64,000 nt of DNA from Kordiimonadales bacterium IMCC3096 (GCA_016865035.1 CP018227.1:2571501-2635500); one strand, 5' to 3'. Positions 53,348-63,472 are shown, counted from the first letter of the stretch. Numbers and translations are program-made. The notes: a model not told the origin generated them from the letters alone.

Positions 53348-56300
53348 TCAGGGCAGCAGCCGGGCAATCTGGCGATTTGCCAGCACCAGCCGCGCAATAT
53401 CCACGCCGCCGGATGCCCTCAGCTCGTTCATCACCTGATCAACCCGTTGCAGCCCCGATGCGAACTCCGACTCGAAGCTCGCCAGCGGCGCATCCTGACC
53501 GGTCGCGAAGGCCTGCACAACCAGCCTGCGCTGTTGCGTATAGCTGTCATCCACCAGCATCGCGACGGCCTGCCGGTCCCAGGCACTTTCCATGTTCAGG
53601 CCGTTCGCCTGCGCCCGCAGCCAGTCGAGACCAAGGCGCCCGCCGAGTGCGAAGTAGGCGGCGGCAACCGTACGCATCTCCTGCCCGACGCTTTCCGCCG
53701 CATCAACGATATCCAGCGTGGTGGCCAGCGGTGCCAGGGCCGCGACCTGACCGGCCAGGTCGTCGGGGACGCCGTCGGCCAGCAGGCTCTCCCGCACCCG
53801 CTCCCAGTCGGCGCGCTCCATCGGACCAAGCTGCTCGGCCAGGCTGCCTTTCACCTGATCGATGGCCGGGCGGAACCGCTGCGCCATCCGTGCACTGTCG
53901 ATGGGACGCACGGCATTGCGCAGGAACCATTGTCCCGCACGCTCCATCAGGCCCTGCACCATGTTCAGCATGCGGGTCTGCACGGCGGCAGGCACCACAT
54001 TGTCCAGCGCGTCGATGGCATCCCACAGCGGCTGCAGATCGAAGATGTCACGCACCGCCATGGTCACGCGGGCGACGTCGGCGGCGCTGACCCCAAGGTC
54101 ATCCTGCGCCAGCCGGGCAAAGGCCGGTCCCGCGCGGTTGACGATGAAGTTCGCCACCTGGGTCGCAATGATCTCCCGCCGCAGGCGATGCGCCTTGATC
54201 TCCGCCACGTATTTCTGCTGCAGGTCGTGGGGGAAATAGGTGACCAGATCGGTCTCCAGCGACGGCTCTTCCGGCAGGTCGCTTTCCAGCAGTTCGGTCT
54301 TCAGCGCCATCTTGGCATAGGACAACAGCACCGAGATCTCCGGACGGGTCAGTCCGCCGGTACGGTCCGCCAGTTCGTCATCGGCGGGCAGGAACTCGAC
54401 CTCCCGGTTCAGCAGGCCGGTGCGCGCATAGGATCGCATCATCCGGCCAAGCGGCCCGACGTTGCCGCGTCCAGCGCTCTCCGCCAGGGTGATCGCCTGG
54501 CCCTGCACATAGTTGTCGCGCAACACCAGTGCCGCCACATCGTCGGTCATTTCCACCAGCTGGCGGTCGCGCTGCTTCCGCGTCATCTCGCCCGCACTCT
54601 CGACGGCGCCGAGCAGGATCTTCAGGTTGACCTCATGGTCGGAACAGTCGACCCCGGCGGAATTGTCGACGAAGTCGGTATTGATGCGCCCGCCCTCCTG
54701 GGCGAACTCGATCCGCGCCCGCTGGGTGATGCCCAGGTTGGCCCCTTCGCCCACGACCTTTACCCGCAGCTCGTCGGCATCGATGCGGATCATGTCGCTG
54801 GCGCGGTCGCCGACATCGCCATGGCTCTCGTCGGTGGACTTGACGTAGGTGCCGATGCCGCCGAACCACAGCAGGTCCACAGGCGCGCGCAGGACGCCCT
54901 GGATCAGCTGGAACGGGCTGAGTTCCGTTTCGGCAATGTCCAGCGCCTTCTGTGCCTCCGGCGTCAGCGTGACACGCTTGGCCTTGCGGTCGATCACCAT
55001 GGCGCCTGCCGACAGCTTCGCCTTGTCATAGTCTTCCCAGCTCGACCTCGGCAGGTCGAACAGCCGCTGCCGCTCCGCGAAGCTGGTGGCGGCGTCGGGT
55101 GTCGGGTCGATGAAGATGTGGCGATGATCGAAGGCGGCGATCAGCAGCGTCTGCTCCGACAGCAGCATGCCGTTGCCGAACACGTCACCCGACATGTCGC
55201 CGACACCCACGGTGGTGAAGGGCTGGGTCTGGATATCGGTGCCCATCTCGCGGAAATGCCGTTTCACGCATTCCCAGGCACCACGCGCGGTGATGCCCAT
55301 CTTCTTGTGGTCATACCCGGCGGCACCGCCGCTGGCGAAGGCGTCGCCCAGCCAGAAGCCGTAATCGACCGCAACCTGATTGGCGTAGTCGGAGAAGGTG
55401 GCCGTGCCCTTGTCGGCGGCGACCACCAGATAGGGATCATCGCCATCCCGGCGCACCACGTCCTTCGGCGGCACGATTGTGCCTTCGACGATGTTGTCGG
55501 TGATGTCGAGCAGCGATGAGATGAAATTGCGGTAGCAGGCGATACCCTCCGCCTGAATGGCCTCCCGATCCCCTCCGACCGGCAGGTTCTTGGGCACGAA
55601 GCCGCCCTTCGATCCCGTCGGCACGATGACCGAATTCTTCACCATCTGCGCCTTCACCAGACCCAGTACCTCGGTGCGGAAATCCTCCCGCCGGTCCGAC
55701 CAGCGCAGACCGCCACGGGCCACCAGTCCGCCGCGCAGATGCACGCCCTCGAACCGCGGGCTGTAGACAAAGATCTCCCGCAGTGGCCGGGGCAGGGGCA
55801 GGTCATCCAGTGCCTGGCTGTCGAACTTGAAGGAGGCGTAGGTGCGGGCGCTGCCGTCATCCAGGCGCTGGTAGAAGCTGGTGCGCAGGGTGGAGCGGAT
55901 GGCGTTGAGGAACCGGCGCAGGATGCGGTCCTGATCCAGGCTATCGACGTCGTTCAGCAGCACCTCGACCGATTCCACGATGGTCTGGGACAGGTCATCA
56001 CGGTCGCCGGCAGTGGCCGGATCGAACTGGACGCGGAACAGTTCCACCAGCAGTTCGGTGACAGCCGGGTTCGCGGCCAGCGTATCCTCCATATAGGCTT
56101 GGCTGAACTGGATGCCCGCCTGGCGCAGGAACTTGCAGTAGGCCCGCAGCATGGTCACTTCCGGCGCGGTCAGGCCCAGGCCGAGGATCAGGCCGTTGAA
56201 TCCGTCATCCTCCGTCTCGCCATTGAAGATCCGCAGGAATCCGTCCTCGAAACCGGCCTTGGCTGCCGACAGCGCCAGGGCACGGCCCGAGACACTCTCC

Positions 56301-58141
56301 ATGCGGAAATCGTGAATCCAGCACAGGGGGTCGACCGGGTCGCCCACGGGATAGGTCTGTTCTGACAGGACCCGCAGCCCCAGGTTCTCCAGCATTGGCA
56401 GCACGTCGGACAGGGCCAGTGCCGGTCCCCTCCGGAACAGTTTCAGGCGCACCACATCATCGTCATCCTCCACCTTGCGGTAGAGGTTGATACCGAGACG
56501 GTCCACGGCGGAGCGCTCGATCCGATCGATGTCGATCCGCGCCATGCCGGGCGAGAATTCCTCCCGGTAGGCAGAGGTGAAGGCGGTGCCATAGCGCTGC
56601 AGAAGGCGTGATGCCGCTTCCTCCCCATGGGCGTCGGTCAGCACCTCGGCCAGGGCGTCGTCCCAGGAACGCGCCTCCTCCACCAGCCGCTGTTCCAGCA
56701 CCGCGTACTCGACCCCGGCACCATCCGGGCTGCCACCGACGATGACATGCAGCCGGGCCAGCGCGGAGTCGCCGATCTGTGTGTAGAAGGCTGAAATGCG
56801 GCCCCCCAGGCCCTTCGCCAGTATCTTCTCGAACTTGCGCCGCAGCTCGGAATCGTAGCGGTCGCGCGGAATGAAGATCAGGCAGGAATAGAACCGCTGG
56901 AACCGGTCGCGACGGACGAACAGGCGAATACGCGGGCGTTCCTGCAGCGCCAGAATGGCCAGCGCCGTGTCGTGAAGTTCATCCTCGGAGACCTGGAACA
57001 GCTCGTCGCGCGGATAGGTGTCGATGACATTGACCAGCGCCTTGCCGGCATGGCCGCGGCGGTCGAAACCCGACCGCGCGATGACCCGGTCGGCCTTGCG
57101 TCGCAGGTAGGGAATCTCGCGCGGGGTCCGGTTGTAGGCCGCGGAGGTGAACAGGCCGACGAACCGGCGTTCCCCCACCACGTCGCCCTTGGCGTCGAAG
57201 CGCTTGATGCCGATGTAGTCCAGGTAGACCGGACGGTGGACCGGACTGCGGAAGTTGGTCTTGGTCACGATGACCAGTTCCGGTCGCTGCAGGAATTCGC
57301 GGACTTCCGGTGACAGGGTGGGGCCGCCGGAATGGCGGTTCATCACCCGGCGTTCCGAATTGCGCAGCAGGCCCAGGCCGGTGCCCTGCACGATCTCCAG
57401 CCGCTCGCTCTCCTGGCTGGCCTCATAGTCGTACTCGCGGTAGCCGAGGAAGGTGAAATGGTCCGCGATCATCCATTCCAGCAGGGCCTTGCCTTCGGCC
57501 ACTTCGGTTTCTTCCAGCGGTGGCGGGTTCTCCTCCAGGTCACGGATGATGGCGCGGGCATTGTCTATCATCGTCGGCCAGTCACTGACCGACACGCGCA
57601 CATCGTCCAAGGTGTTCGACAGGGTCTGCTGGATCGCGGACAGCGCGTCCGGGTCGCTCAGGCTGCCGATCTCGACCTGAATGTAGCTCTCCCGAAGCGT
57701 GGTGGCATTCTCGTCCGGCTGACAGAGATTGCCGTCCGCGTCGCGCGTCGTCTCCATGACCGGATGCGCCAGACCGTGGATCTGATGGTCATTCTGGTTC
57801 AGGGCCGAAAGGATTGAATCGACCAGGAAAGGCATGTCGTCATTGACCATCTCGACGATGGTGTGGGGCGAACTCCAGCCATGTTCGTCCAGCCGCGGAT
57901 TATAGACCCGGACAAGCGCCCGCCCGGGCTTGCGCTTCCCGGCGAACTTCCAGAATGACAGCAGCGACGCGTAGGCATCGTCGGGATCACGCGGCTCCGT
58001 CTCGTCCGTCGTCATGTGCGGCGCCATGTGTGCTGCGAACGCGATCAGCGCCTCCGCCTCGTCAGGCTTCAGGCGCTGCCTGCAATGGGCTGTGATCTTG
58101 TCCAGAAGTTCGCTGGCTATCGCTTCAGCGGTCGGATCCAT
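53348..58141 (-). CDS. gdhB: NAD-specific glutamate dehydrogenase, large (180-kDa) type
   Basis: 1597 residues, the GDH-180 class. It oxidises glutamate to 2-oxoglutarate and ammonia with NAD, feeding amino-acid carbon into the TCA cycle. The N-terminal half (about 1-700) has ACT-like regulatory segments (DMPFLVDSILSALN, RFVGLFTSAAYNRTPREIPYLRRK); the catalytic part (about 700-1300) has RGGLRWSDRREDFRTEVLGLVKAQMVKN, PTGSKGGFV with the catalytic Lys, GVGDMSGDVFGNGMLLS and WFGGIGTYVKS. The C-terminal 300 residues are helical. GGGAGAG precedes the ATG. Divergent from the NADP enzyme. Confidence 0.95.
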   Translation of the reverse strand: MDPTAEAIASELLDKITAHCRQRLKPDEAEALIAFAAHMAPHMTTDETEPRDPDDAYASLLSFWKFAGKRKPGRALVRVYNPRLDEHGWSSPHTIVEMVNDDMPFLVDSILSALNQNDHQIHGLAHPVMETTRDADGNLCQPDENATTLRESYIQVEIGSLSDPDALSAIQQTLSNTLDDVRVSVSDWPTMIDNARAIIRDLEENPPPLEETEVAEGKALLEWMIADHFTFLGYREYDYEASQESERLEIVQGTGLGLLRNSERRVMNRHSGGPTLSPEVREFLQRPELVIVTKTNFRSPVHRPVYLDYIGIKRFDAKGDVVGERRFVGLFTSAAYNRTPREIPYLRRKADRVIARSGFDRRGHAGKALVNVIDTYPRDELFQVSEDELHDTALAILALQERPRIRLFVRRDRFQRFYSCLIFIPRDRYDSELRRKFEKILAKGLGGRISAFYTQIGDSALARLHVIVGGSPDGAGVEYAVLEQRLVEEARSWDDALAEVLTDAHGEEAASRLLQRYGTAFTSAYREEFSPGMARIDIDRIERSAVDRLGINLYRKVEDDDDVVRLKLFRRGPALALSDVLPMLENLGLRVLSEQTYPVGDPVDPLCWIHDFRMESVSGRALALSAAKAGFEDGFLRIFNGETEDDGFNGLILGLGLTAPEVTMLRAYCKFLRQAGIQFSQAYMEDTLAANPAVTELLVELFRVQFDPATAGDRDDLSQTIVESVEVLLNDVDSLDQDRILRRFLNAIRSTLRTSFYQRLDDGSARTYASFKFDSQALDDLPLPRPLREIFVYSPRFEGVHLRGGLVARGGLRWSDRREDFRTEVLGLVKAQMVKNSVIVPTGSKGGFVPKNLPVGGDREAIQAEGIACYRNFISSLLDITDNIVEGTIVPPKDVVRRDGDDPYLVVAADKGTATFSDYANQVAVDYGFWLGDAFASGGAAGYDHKKMGITARGAWECVKRHFREMGTDIQTQPFTTVGVGDMSGDVFGNGMLLSEQTLLIAAFDHRHIFIDPTPDAATSFAERQRLFDLPRSSWEDYDKAKLSAGAMVIDRKAKRVTLTPEAQKALDIAETELSPFQLIQGVLRAPVDLLWFGGIGTYVKSTDESHGDVGDRASDMIRIDADELRVKVVGEGANLGITQRARIEFAQEGGRINTDFVDNSAGVDCSDHEVNLKILLGAVESAGEMTRKQRDRQLVEMTDDVAALVLRDNYVQGQAITLAESAGRGNVGPLGRMMRSYARTGLLNREVEFLPADDELADRTGGLTRPEISVLLSYAKMALKTELLESDLPEEPSLETDLVTYFPHDLQQKYVAEIKAHRLRREIIATQVANFIVNRAGPAFARLAQDDLGVSAADVARVTMAVRDIFDLQPLWDAIDALDNVVPAAVQTRMLNMVQGLMERAGQWFLRNAVRPIDSARMAQRFRPAIDQVKGSLAEQLGPMERADWERVRESLLADGVPDDLAGQVAALAPLATTLDIVDAAESVGQEMRTVAAAYFALGGRLGLDWLRAQANGLNMESAWDRQAVAMLVDDSYTQQRRLVVQAFATGQDAPLASFESEFASGLQRVDQVMNELRASGGVDIARLVLANRQIARLLP

Positions 58142-58457
58142 TGCTTGCTCTCCCTCGGCACGTTGCGGCTTTCCCCGGTAAGGTGCCGTCTGTTCCTGAC
58201 GCGCCTGTGACGGGCGCCTGATCTGTGCGCATCGCCACTAAACCACACTACATCCACGAAGCCGAGTATTGACCGGGCGGCAATGGCAACCGACACTGGA
58301 TCCCGAGGGGCTGGATCGAACACCGGGAAAGTGGTGCGGCTGCGCCATGGAGCCGCCGTGCCGACTGTCCGGCTACTGCAACAAATACCGGTCTAGATCC
58401 GGAATATTCACGAGGGCCGTCGGGAAGACGTGCCCATGCTCTTGAGGGGGATCACAA
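58142..58457. other. Divergent promoter region between two glutamate dehydrogenase genes
   Basis: 316 bases with no supported gene. It must contain the promoters of both dehydrogenase genes. Only short inverted repeats (such as GCGCC-N7-GGCGC near 58201) and a lone TTGACC are visible; I cannot assign a promoter or a nitrogen-regulator site with confidence. Confidence 0.6.
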
Positions 58458-59816
58458 ATGGCATCAGGTAACGCTGCGCTGCAAAATTTCATGGAAGGCC
58501 TGGAGAAGCGCAATCCGGGCGAACCCGAGTTCCACCAGGCGGTGATGGAGGTCGCGGCCACCATCATTCCGTTCCTGGACAACAATCCGAAGTATCGCGA
58601 GATGCAGATCCTGGAACGCATGGCGGAACCGGATCGTGTCATCTCCTTCCGCGTCTGCTGGGAGGATGACGAGGGCAACATCCGCGTCAACCGTGGTCAC
58701 CGGATCCAGATGAACAACGCCATCGGCCCCTACAAGGGCGGCCTGCGGTTCCATCCGTCCGTGAACACGTCGGTTCTGAAGTTCCTTGCCTTCGAGCAGA
58801 CCTTCAAGAACAGCCTGACCGGTCTGCCGATGGGCGCCGGCAAGGGTGGCGCCAACTTCAATCCGAAGGGCAAGTCGAACAACGAGATCATGCGGTTCTG
58901 CCAGTCGTTCATGACGGAACTGTATCGTCATGTGGGTGCGAACGTTGACGTGCCCGCCGGTGACATCGGTGTCGGCGCGCGCGAGATCGGTTACATGTTC
59001 GGCCAGTTCAAGCGCATCACGAACTCGTTCGAGGGCGTGCTGACCGGCAAGGGCCTGGAATTCGGTGGCTCCCTGGTCCGCAACGAGGCAACGGGCTACG
59101 GCGCCGTCTACTTCCTGCAGAACATGCTGAAGGCAGCGGGCAACGACGTGTCCGGCAAGGTTGCCGTGGTGTCCGGTTCGGGCAACGTGGCCACCCATGC
59201 CGCCGAGAAGCTGATGCAGCTTGGTGCCCGTCCGGTGACCCTGTCCGACTCCGGTGGGTACATCCACGACCCGGCCGGTTTCACGCAGGAGAAGCTGGAC
59301 TGGATCAAGGAACTGAAGAACGTCCGTCGTGGTCGCATCAGCGAATATTGTGACGAGTTCAGCGGCACCACCTTCCACGAGGGCAAGCGCCCCTGGGAAG
59401 TCCCCGCCGAGATCGCCATGCCCTGCGCGACGCAGAACGAGCTCAACCTCGACGAAGCCAAGATGCTGATCAAGAACGGCGTCGTGGCCGTGTCGGAAGG
59501 TGCGAACATGCCGACGTCGAACGAAGGCGTCGACGCGTTCCTGGATGCCGGGGTGATCTTCGGTCCGGCCAAGGCGGCCAATGCCGGTGGCGTTGCCGTG
59601 TCCGGTCTGGAAATGAGCCAGAACTCGGCCCGCATCAGCTGGGGTGTCGACCAGATGCAGGAGCAGCTGCGCCAGATCATGGAAGACATCCATGGCCGTT
59701 GCCAGACCTACGGCAAGGACTATGGCCGTGAGGGCATGACCGACTATGTCGCCGGTGCCAACATTGCCGGCTTCGCCAAGGTCGCCGACGCGATGATGGC
59801 ATTCGGCGTGGTCTGA
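58458..59816 (+). CDS. gdhA: NADP-specific glutamate dehydrogenase
   Basis: 452 residues, the usual hexameric length. It makes glutamate from 2-oxoglutarate and ammonia with NADPH. YKGGLRFHPSVN, the catalytic lysine region LPMGAGKGGANFNPKGKS, DVPAGDIGVGAREIGYMFGQ and SGSGNVATHAAEKL (nucleotide site) are all present. GAGGGGG precedes the ATG. A strong terminator follows after 35 bases. Confidence 0.96.
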   Translation: MASGNAALQNFMEGLEKRNPGEPEFHQAVMEVAATIIPFLDNNPKYREMQILERMAEPDRVISFRVCWEDDEGNIRVNRGHRIQMNNAIGPYKGGLRFHPSVNTSVLKFLAFEQTFKNSLTGLPMGAGKGGANFNPKGKSNNEIMRFCQSFMTELYRHVGANVDVPAGDIGVGAREIGYMFGQFKRITNSFEGVLTGKGLEFGGSLVRNEATGYGAVYFLQNMLKAAGNDVSGKVAVVSGSGNVATHAAEKLMQLGARPVTLSDSGGYIHDPAGFTQEKLDWIKELKNVRRGRISEYCDEFSGTTFHEGKRPWEVPAEIAMPCATQNELNLDEAKMLIKNGVVAVSEGANMPTSNEGVDAFLDAGVIFGPAKAANAGGVAVSGLEMSQNSARISWGVDQMQEQLRQIMEDIHGRCQTYGKDYGREGMTDYVAGANIAGFAKVADAMMAFGVV

Positions 59817-59851
59817 TCCGCCTGTCGGAACAGCACATGCTGACGGAATTG

Positions 59852-59885
59852 CGCCCGGTCCCGATCCTCGGGGCCGGGCGTTTTT
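59852..59885 (+). terminator. Intrinsic terminator of gdhA
   Basis: 13-base arms CGCCCGGTCCCGA and TCGGGGCCGGGCG (one G-T) with a TCC loop, then TTTTT. A textbook Rho-independent terminator, ending only 7 bases before the next start codon. Confidence 0.93.
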
Positions 59886-59892
59886 CATTTCC

Positions 59893-61368
59893 ATGAACGC
59901 CGCACGCCAGTTCGCGATCGCGCTGGCCATCCCGGCCAGCGGCAACATATTCGCCAACGCCCTGTTCTCCGCGACATCGGGGGAGCCAGGGTATCTGCTG
60001 TGGACCCTGTTCTATGACGGCACGGTCCTTGTCGCCCTCAACATCCTGCTGGCGCGCCGGTTCCTGTTCCGGCCCGTTGCGGGGCTGATCGCGGGCGACG
60101 ACACACCGGAGGCACGGCTGGCGCTGGAGCGGCTGCCGCTGCGAACGGCCATGTGGGCCGTCGGGTTCTATATGCTGTTCTTCCCCATCGGGTTCTTTCT
60201 CAGCCCCCTGGCCGGTTCCTACGGCGGCAACTTCGATCTGCCGCTCGACTATGTCTATTTCGTCTCGCTGGTACTGGCTGCCGTGGCGGGATACCTCGTC
60301 TTCTTCCTGCTCAACACGCTGGTGACCAGGATCAAGCTGCACCTCTTCGCCACACGCGGGCTCATCCTGCCCGGCGGTGGCGGCAACCTGCGGCGGCGGA
60401 TGATTGTCGTCATCAGCGTCATCTCGATCATGCCGCTGCTCCTGCTCATGACCGAATTCTTCTGGTTCGTCCGTTACCGTGACGGTGGCGGGCTGGATCT
60501 GCCGATGGAGAATGCCATCATCATGGACATTGCCGTCAGCTTCCTGCTGATCGGCATTGTCATCGTCTTTCTGCCCCTCTCGCTCACCCGGCCCATCGAG
60601 ATTCTGGTGGCGGCAGTGGAACGTGTGGCACGGGGCGACCTGACCGTCCGTGCGCCGGTGACCTCCAACGACGAGATCGGTGCCCTGACCACGCGGTTCA
60701 ACGAGATGGTGGACGGGCTGAACGAACGTCAGGCGATTCGGGAGACCTTTGGCAAGTACGTGCCGGAGGCCGTGGCGGAGCAACTGATCCGGGACCCCGG
60801 CGTGCTGGCGGGCGAGGAACGTATCGCCACCATCATGTTCACTGACATCCAGGGGTTCACGGGCATTTCGGAGCTGCTCAGCCCGGCGGAGACCATCGCC
60901 CTGCTGAACGACTATTTCGAAGTGGTTCTGCAGCCGATCCGGGCCGAGGGCGGGACCGTGAATGCCTTCATCGGTGATTCGATCTTCGCCAGTTTCAACG
61001 TACCGGTTCCCCACCATGACCACGCCGCCCGCGCCATCCGTGCCGGACTGGCGATCGAACAGGCGCTGGAGGGGAAGCGGTTCGGCCCGGGCAGGGACAT
61101 CCGGCTTGTGACCCGCATCGGCATCAATACAGGCACGGTGGCCGCAGGTGCGGTGGGCGGCGGTGACCGGCTCGGCTACACGATCATCGGCGACAGCGTG
61201 AACGTCGCCTCGCGGCTGGAAGGGCTGGCCAAGGAGATGGGCGGCCCGATCCTGGTCAGCGGCACGACCCGCAGCGCGGCGGGCGATTCCTTCCGCTTCG
61301 AAGAACTCGGCAAGGTCCCCATCCGTGGCCGTGCCCGCGAGATCTCGGTCTGGCGGGTGCTGGCATGA
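59893..61368 (+). CDS. Membrane-bound class III nucleotide cyclase with HAMP domain
   Basis: 491 residues. Six or so membrane helices in the first 240 residues, a HAMP linker (LTRPIEILVAAVERVARGDLTVRAP) and a C-terminal cyclase domain. The two metal Asp are in IMFTDIQGFTG and AFIGDSIFASF; the transition-state Asn/Arg are in GDSVNVASRLEG. Where adenylate cyclases have the adenine-selecting Lys (DKFIGD) this one has Ala (NAFIGD), so the substrate is uncertain. There is no ribosome binding site: the ATG lies 7 bases past the gdhA terminator's T-run. Confidence 0.88.
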   Translation: MNAARQFAIALAIPASGNIFANALFSATSGEPGYLLWTLFYDGTVLVALNILLARRFLFRPVAGLIAGDDTPEARLALERLPLRTAMWAVGFYMLFFPIGFFLSPLAGSYGGNFDLPLDYVYFVSLVLAAVAGYLVFFLLNTLVTRIKLHLFATRGLILPGGGGNLRRRMIVVISVISIMPLLLLMTEFFWFVRYRDGGGLDLPMENAIIMDIAVSFLLIGIVIVFLPLSLTRPIEILVAAVERVARGDLTVRAPVTSNDEIGALTTRFNEMVDGLNERQAIRETFGKYVPEAVAEQLIRDPGVLAGEERIATIMFTDIQGFTGISELLSPAETIALLNDYFEVVLQPIRAEGGTVNAFIGDSIFASFNVPVPHHDHAARAIRAGLAIEQALEGKRFGPGRDIRLVTRIGINTGTVAAGAVGGGDRLGYTIIGDSVNVASRLEGLAKEMGGPILVSGTTRSAAGDSFRFEELGKVPIRGRAREISVWRVLA

Positions 61369-61370
61369 TG

Positions 61371-62624
61371 TCAGGTAATCCGATCAGCCGCCATGCGGCC
61401 TGACCGGATCGCGCCCTCGATGGTGGCGGGCAGGCCGCGTACGCTCCAGTCTCCGGCCAGCAGCACGTTGGGCACCGTGCAGTCGGGGCCGGGACGCCGC
61501 GGCTCGTTCGCGGGTGTCTCGGCGAAGGTCGCACGGCGTTCCTTCACGACCCGAAATGCGGGCAGGGGCATCGTCCGGTCGCCCAGTGCGATGGCGACTT
61601 CCGGCCAGATCCGGCGGGCGAGTGCTTCTGCGGTATCATCGGCGAAGCGATCCGCCGCGCTGACCGTCACGGACGCCAGACCGTCGCGGCAGAACAGCCA
61701 TTGTGCGACCCCACCGGTCAGCCCGGTCAGCGGTGGCATCTGTGCGGTATGGCCAGTGGCATCGAAGTGCAGGTTCAGGATCATGCGGCTGCCTTCCGGG
61801 ACCGGGACGTCCGGCAGCAGATCGGGCAGGTTCCATGAGGGCACCGCCAGGATCACCCGGTCGTCGGGACCAACGGCCAGCGTCCGGCGCGATGTCTCGA
61901 TGGCGCTGACGGCCCCGCCGGTCGGGGTGCGCTGCATCGACCGGACCCGCTCACCGAAACTGATCTCCACGCCCCTGTCGCGCAGGCATTCGATGGCCGG
62001 ATCGATCAGCGTATCCGCCAGGCTGTCGCGCACCGTGACCGGACGCGACCAGCGTTCACCGCGGGCGAAGGTGAGGCGGCAGGTGGCTGCGAGCAACTGC
62101 GCGGAGGCTTCGTCGGCTGCCGTGTTCAGGGCCGCGACGGACAGGGGCTCCCAGAACCGCCGCCACAGCCATGTGTCCCCGGGAATGCAATCGGCGACCG
62201 TCGCGTCCGGTCCCGCCAGCAGCAGCCGCAGCCCCGCCAGCCAGTCCCGCAATCGTGCCCCGGGCACGGATCGGGATCGCCGCAGGACCCACCACGGCAC
62301 CCGGCCGGCGTTGGGGCGGACTGTCCAGCGCGCGCCGGTCACCGTGTCGATGAAGGGATAGGCTGCGGGTTCGCCGATCGTCACCCGGTCCAGCGCACCA
62401 ACCTCCGCCAGATAGTCGAACACAGCCTCGTTGGCGGTCATCATCAGGTGGTTGCCATTGTCGATCACGCGTCCCAGCGCCGGATCGTGGAAGCTGCGGC
62501 ATCGCCCGCCTGCGGCAGGTGCAGCCTCCAGCAGCGTGACGCGGCGCCCGCGCGCCGACAGCCGCAGTGCGGCGGCCAGTCCGGCCAGCCCGGCCCCGAC
62601 GATGATCGTCTGCGGGCCACTCAT
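61371..62624 (-). CDS. hpnE: Hydroxysqualene dehydroxylase HpnE
   Basis: 417 residues. FAD-dependent amine-oxidase-like fold with the Rossmann FAD motif IIVGAGLAGLAAALRLSARG, GGRCRSFHD, and the C-terminal VLLAGDWSVRGLPATIEGAIRSG. HpnE reduces hydroxysqualene to squalene, the last step of the HpnCDE route to hopanoids. Its start overlaps the hpnD stop by one base. Converges on the cyclase gene. Confidence 0.94.
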   Translation of the reverse strand: MSGPQTIIVGAGLAGLAAALRLSARGRRVTLLEAAPAAGGRCRSFHDPALGRVIDNGNHLMMTANEAVFDYLAEVGALDRVTIGEPAAYPFIDTVTGARWTVRPNAGRVPWWVLRRSRSVPGARLRDWLAGLRLLLAGPDATVADCIPGDTWLWRRFWEPLSVAALNTAADEASAQLLAATCRLTFARGERWSRPVTVRDSLADTLIDPAIECLRDRGVEISFGERVRSMQRTPTGGAVSAIETSRRTLAVGPDDRVILAVPSWNLPDLLPDVPVPEGSRMILNLHFDATGHTAQMPPLTGLTGGVAQWLFCRDGLASVTVSAADRFADDTAEALARRIWPEVAIALGDRTMPLPAFRVVKERRATFAETPANEPRRPGPDCTVPNVLLAGDWSVRGLPATIEGAIRSGRMAADRIT

Positions 62625-63472
62625 CAGACCGTCAGCGCACGAAGGGCCAGTCCCAGCTTGGCGAGGCGGGAGAGGCGCAGCCGCTTGGTCGGCTCGGCAA
62701 AGCCGCGCCGCTTCAGCCTGGCAAGGTGGCTGCGGTAGATCATGTCCATCAGCAGGGCCGGGCGCAGCTTCCGCCGGTCCAGCCGGGCCGACAGCGTGTC
62801 GGCGTCCCGGAAGCGGCTCTCCGCCTCCGCCAGCAGTTCCTCACAGACCAGCCGTACCGCCGGATGGGACAGGGTTTCCTGCGGCGTGGTGACGGCGATG
62901 CCGTGGTGGGCCAGCCGGTCAGCGGGCAGGTACAGGCGGCCCGCCGCCGCATCCTCCCCGATGTCACGCAGGATGTTGGTCAGTTGCAGCGCATCCCCCA
63001 GCGCCAGCGCATATTGCGTTGCGCGCGGTTCCCCGAAAACCTGGACCGACAGCATGCCGACCGCGCCCGCGACGCGGCGGCAATAGAGGTGCAGTCCGGC
63101 ATGGTCCAGCGGCGGTGCTGCGCCGAAATCCATGTCCACATCCATCAGCATGCCGTCGATCAGGGCGTGGAATTCGGCTTTCGGCAGGTCATAGCCCTCG
63201 ACCGCGGCGGCGAGCGCAACAGCCGTCGGTCGACCCGGGCGCGCGGCGTAGAGCGCCTCGATCTCCTCCGACCAGTCGGACAGTGCCTGGCGCTTCATGC
63301 CTTCCTCACCCGGCTCATCGGCGATGTCGTCGATCTCCCGGCAGAAGGCATAGATCGCGTACATCGCCCGCCGCCCGGCAGGGGGCAGGGCGCGCATGCC
63401 CATGGCGAAGGAGGTGCCGGAGCGGTCCACGACCATGCGAACGTGGCGATCCGCCTCCGCAAGGCTGCTCAT
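62624..63472 (-). CDS. hpnD: Presqualene diphosphate synthase HpnD
   Basis: 282 residues. Head-to-head prenyl synthase fold with both Asp-rich motifs intact (FCREIDDIADEP and TNILRDIGEDAAAGRLYLP). It joins two farnesyl diphosphates to presqualene diphosphate. ATG 63472 overlaps the hpnC stop (ATGA); a longer open frame upstream is inside hpnC. Second gene of hpnC-hpnD-hpnE. Confidence 0.95.
   Translation of the reverse strand: MSSLAEADRHVRMVVDRSGTSFAMGMRALPPAGRRAMYAIYAFCREIDDIADEPGEEGMKRQALSDWSEEIEALYAARPGRPTAVALAAAVEGYDLPKAEFHALIDGMLMDVDMDFGAAPPLDHAGLHLYCRRVAGAVGMLSVQVFGEPRATQYALALGDALQLTNILRDIGEDAAAGRLYLPADRLAHHGIAVTTPQETLSHPAVRLVCEELLAEAESRFRDADTLSARLDRRKLRPALLMDMIYRSHLARLKRRGFAEPTKRLRLSRLAKLGLALRALTV

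Noticed and set aside
53447-55519. 690-codon plus-strand frame across the NAD-glutamate dehydrogenase gene
   Set aside because: Antisense to a strongly conserved enzyme; its own product has no homology or start signal.
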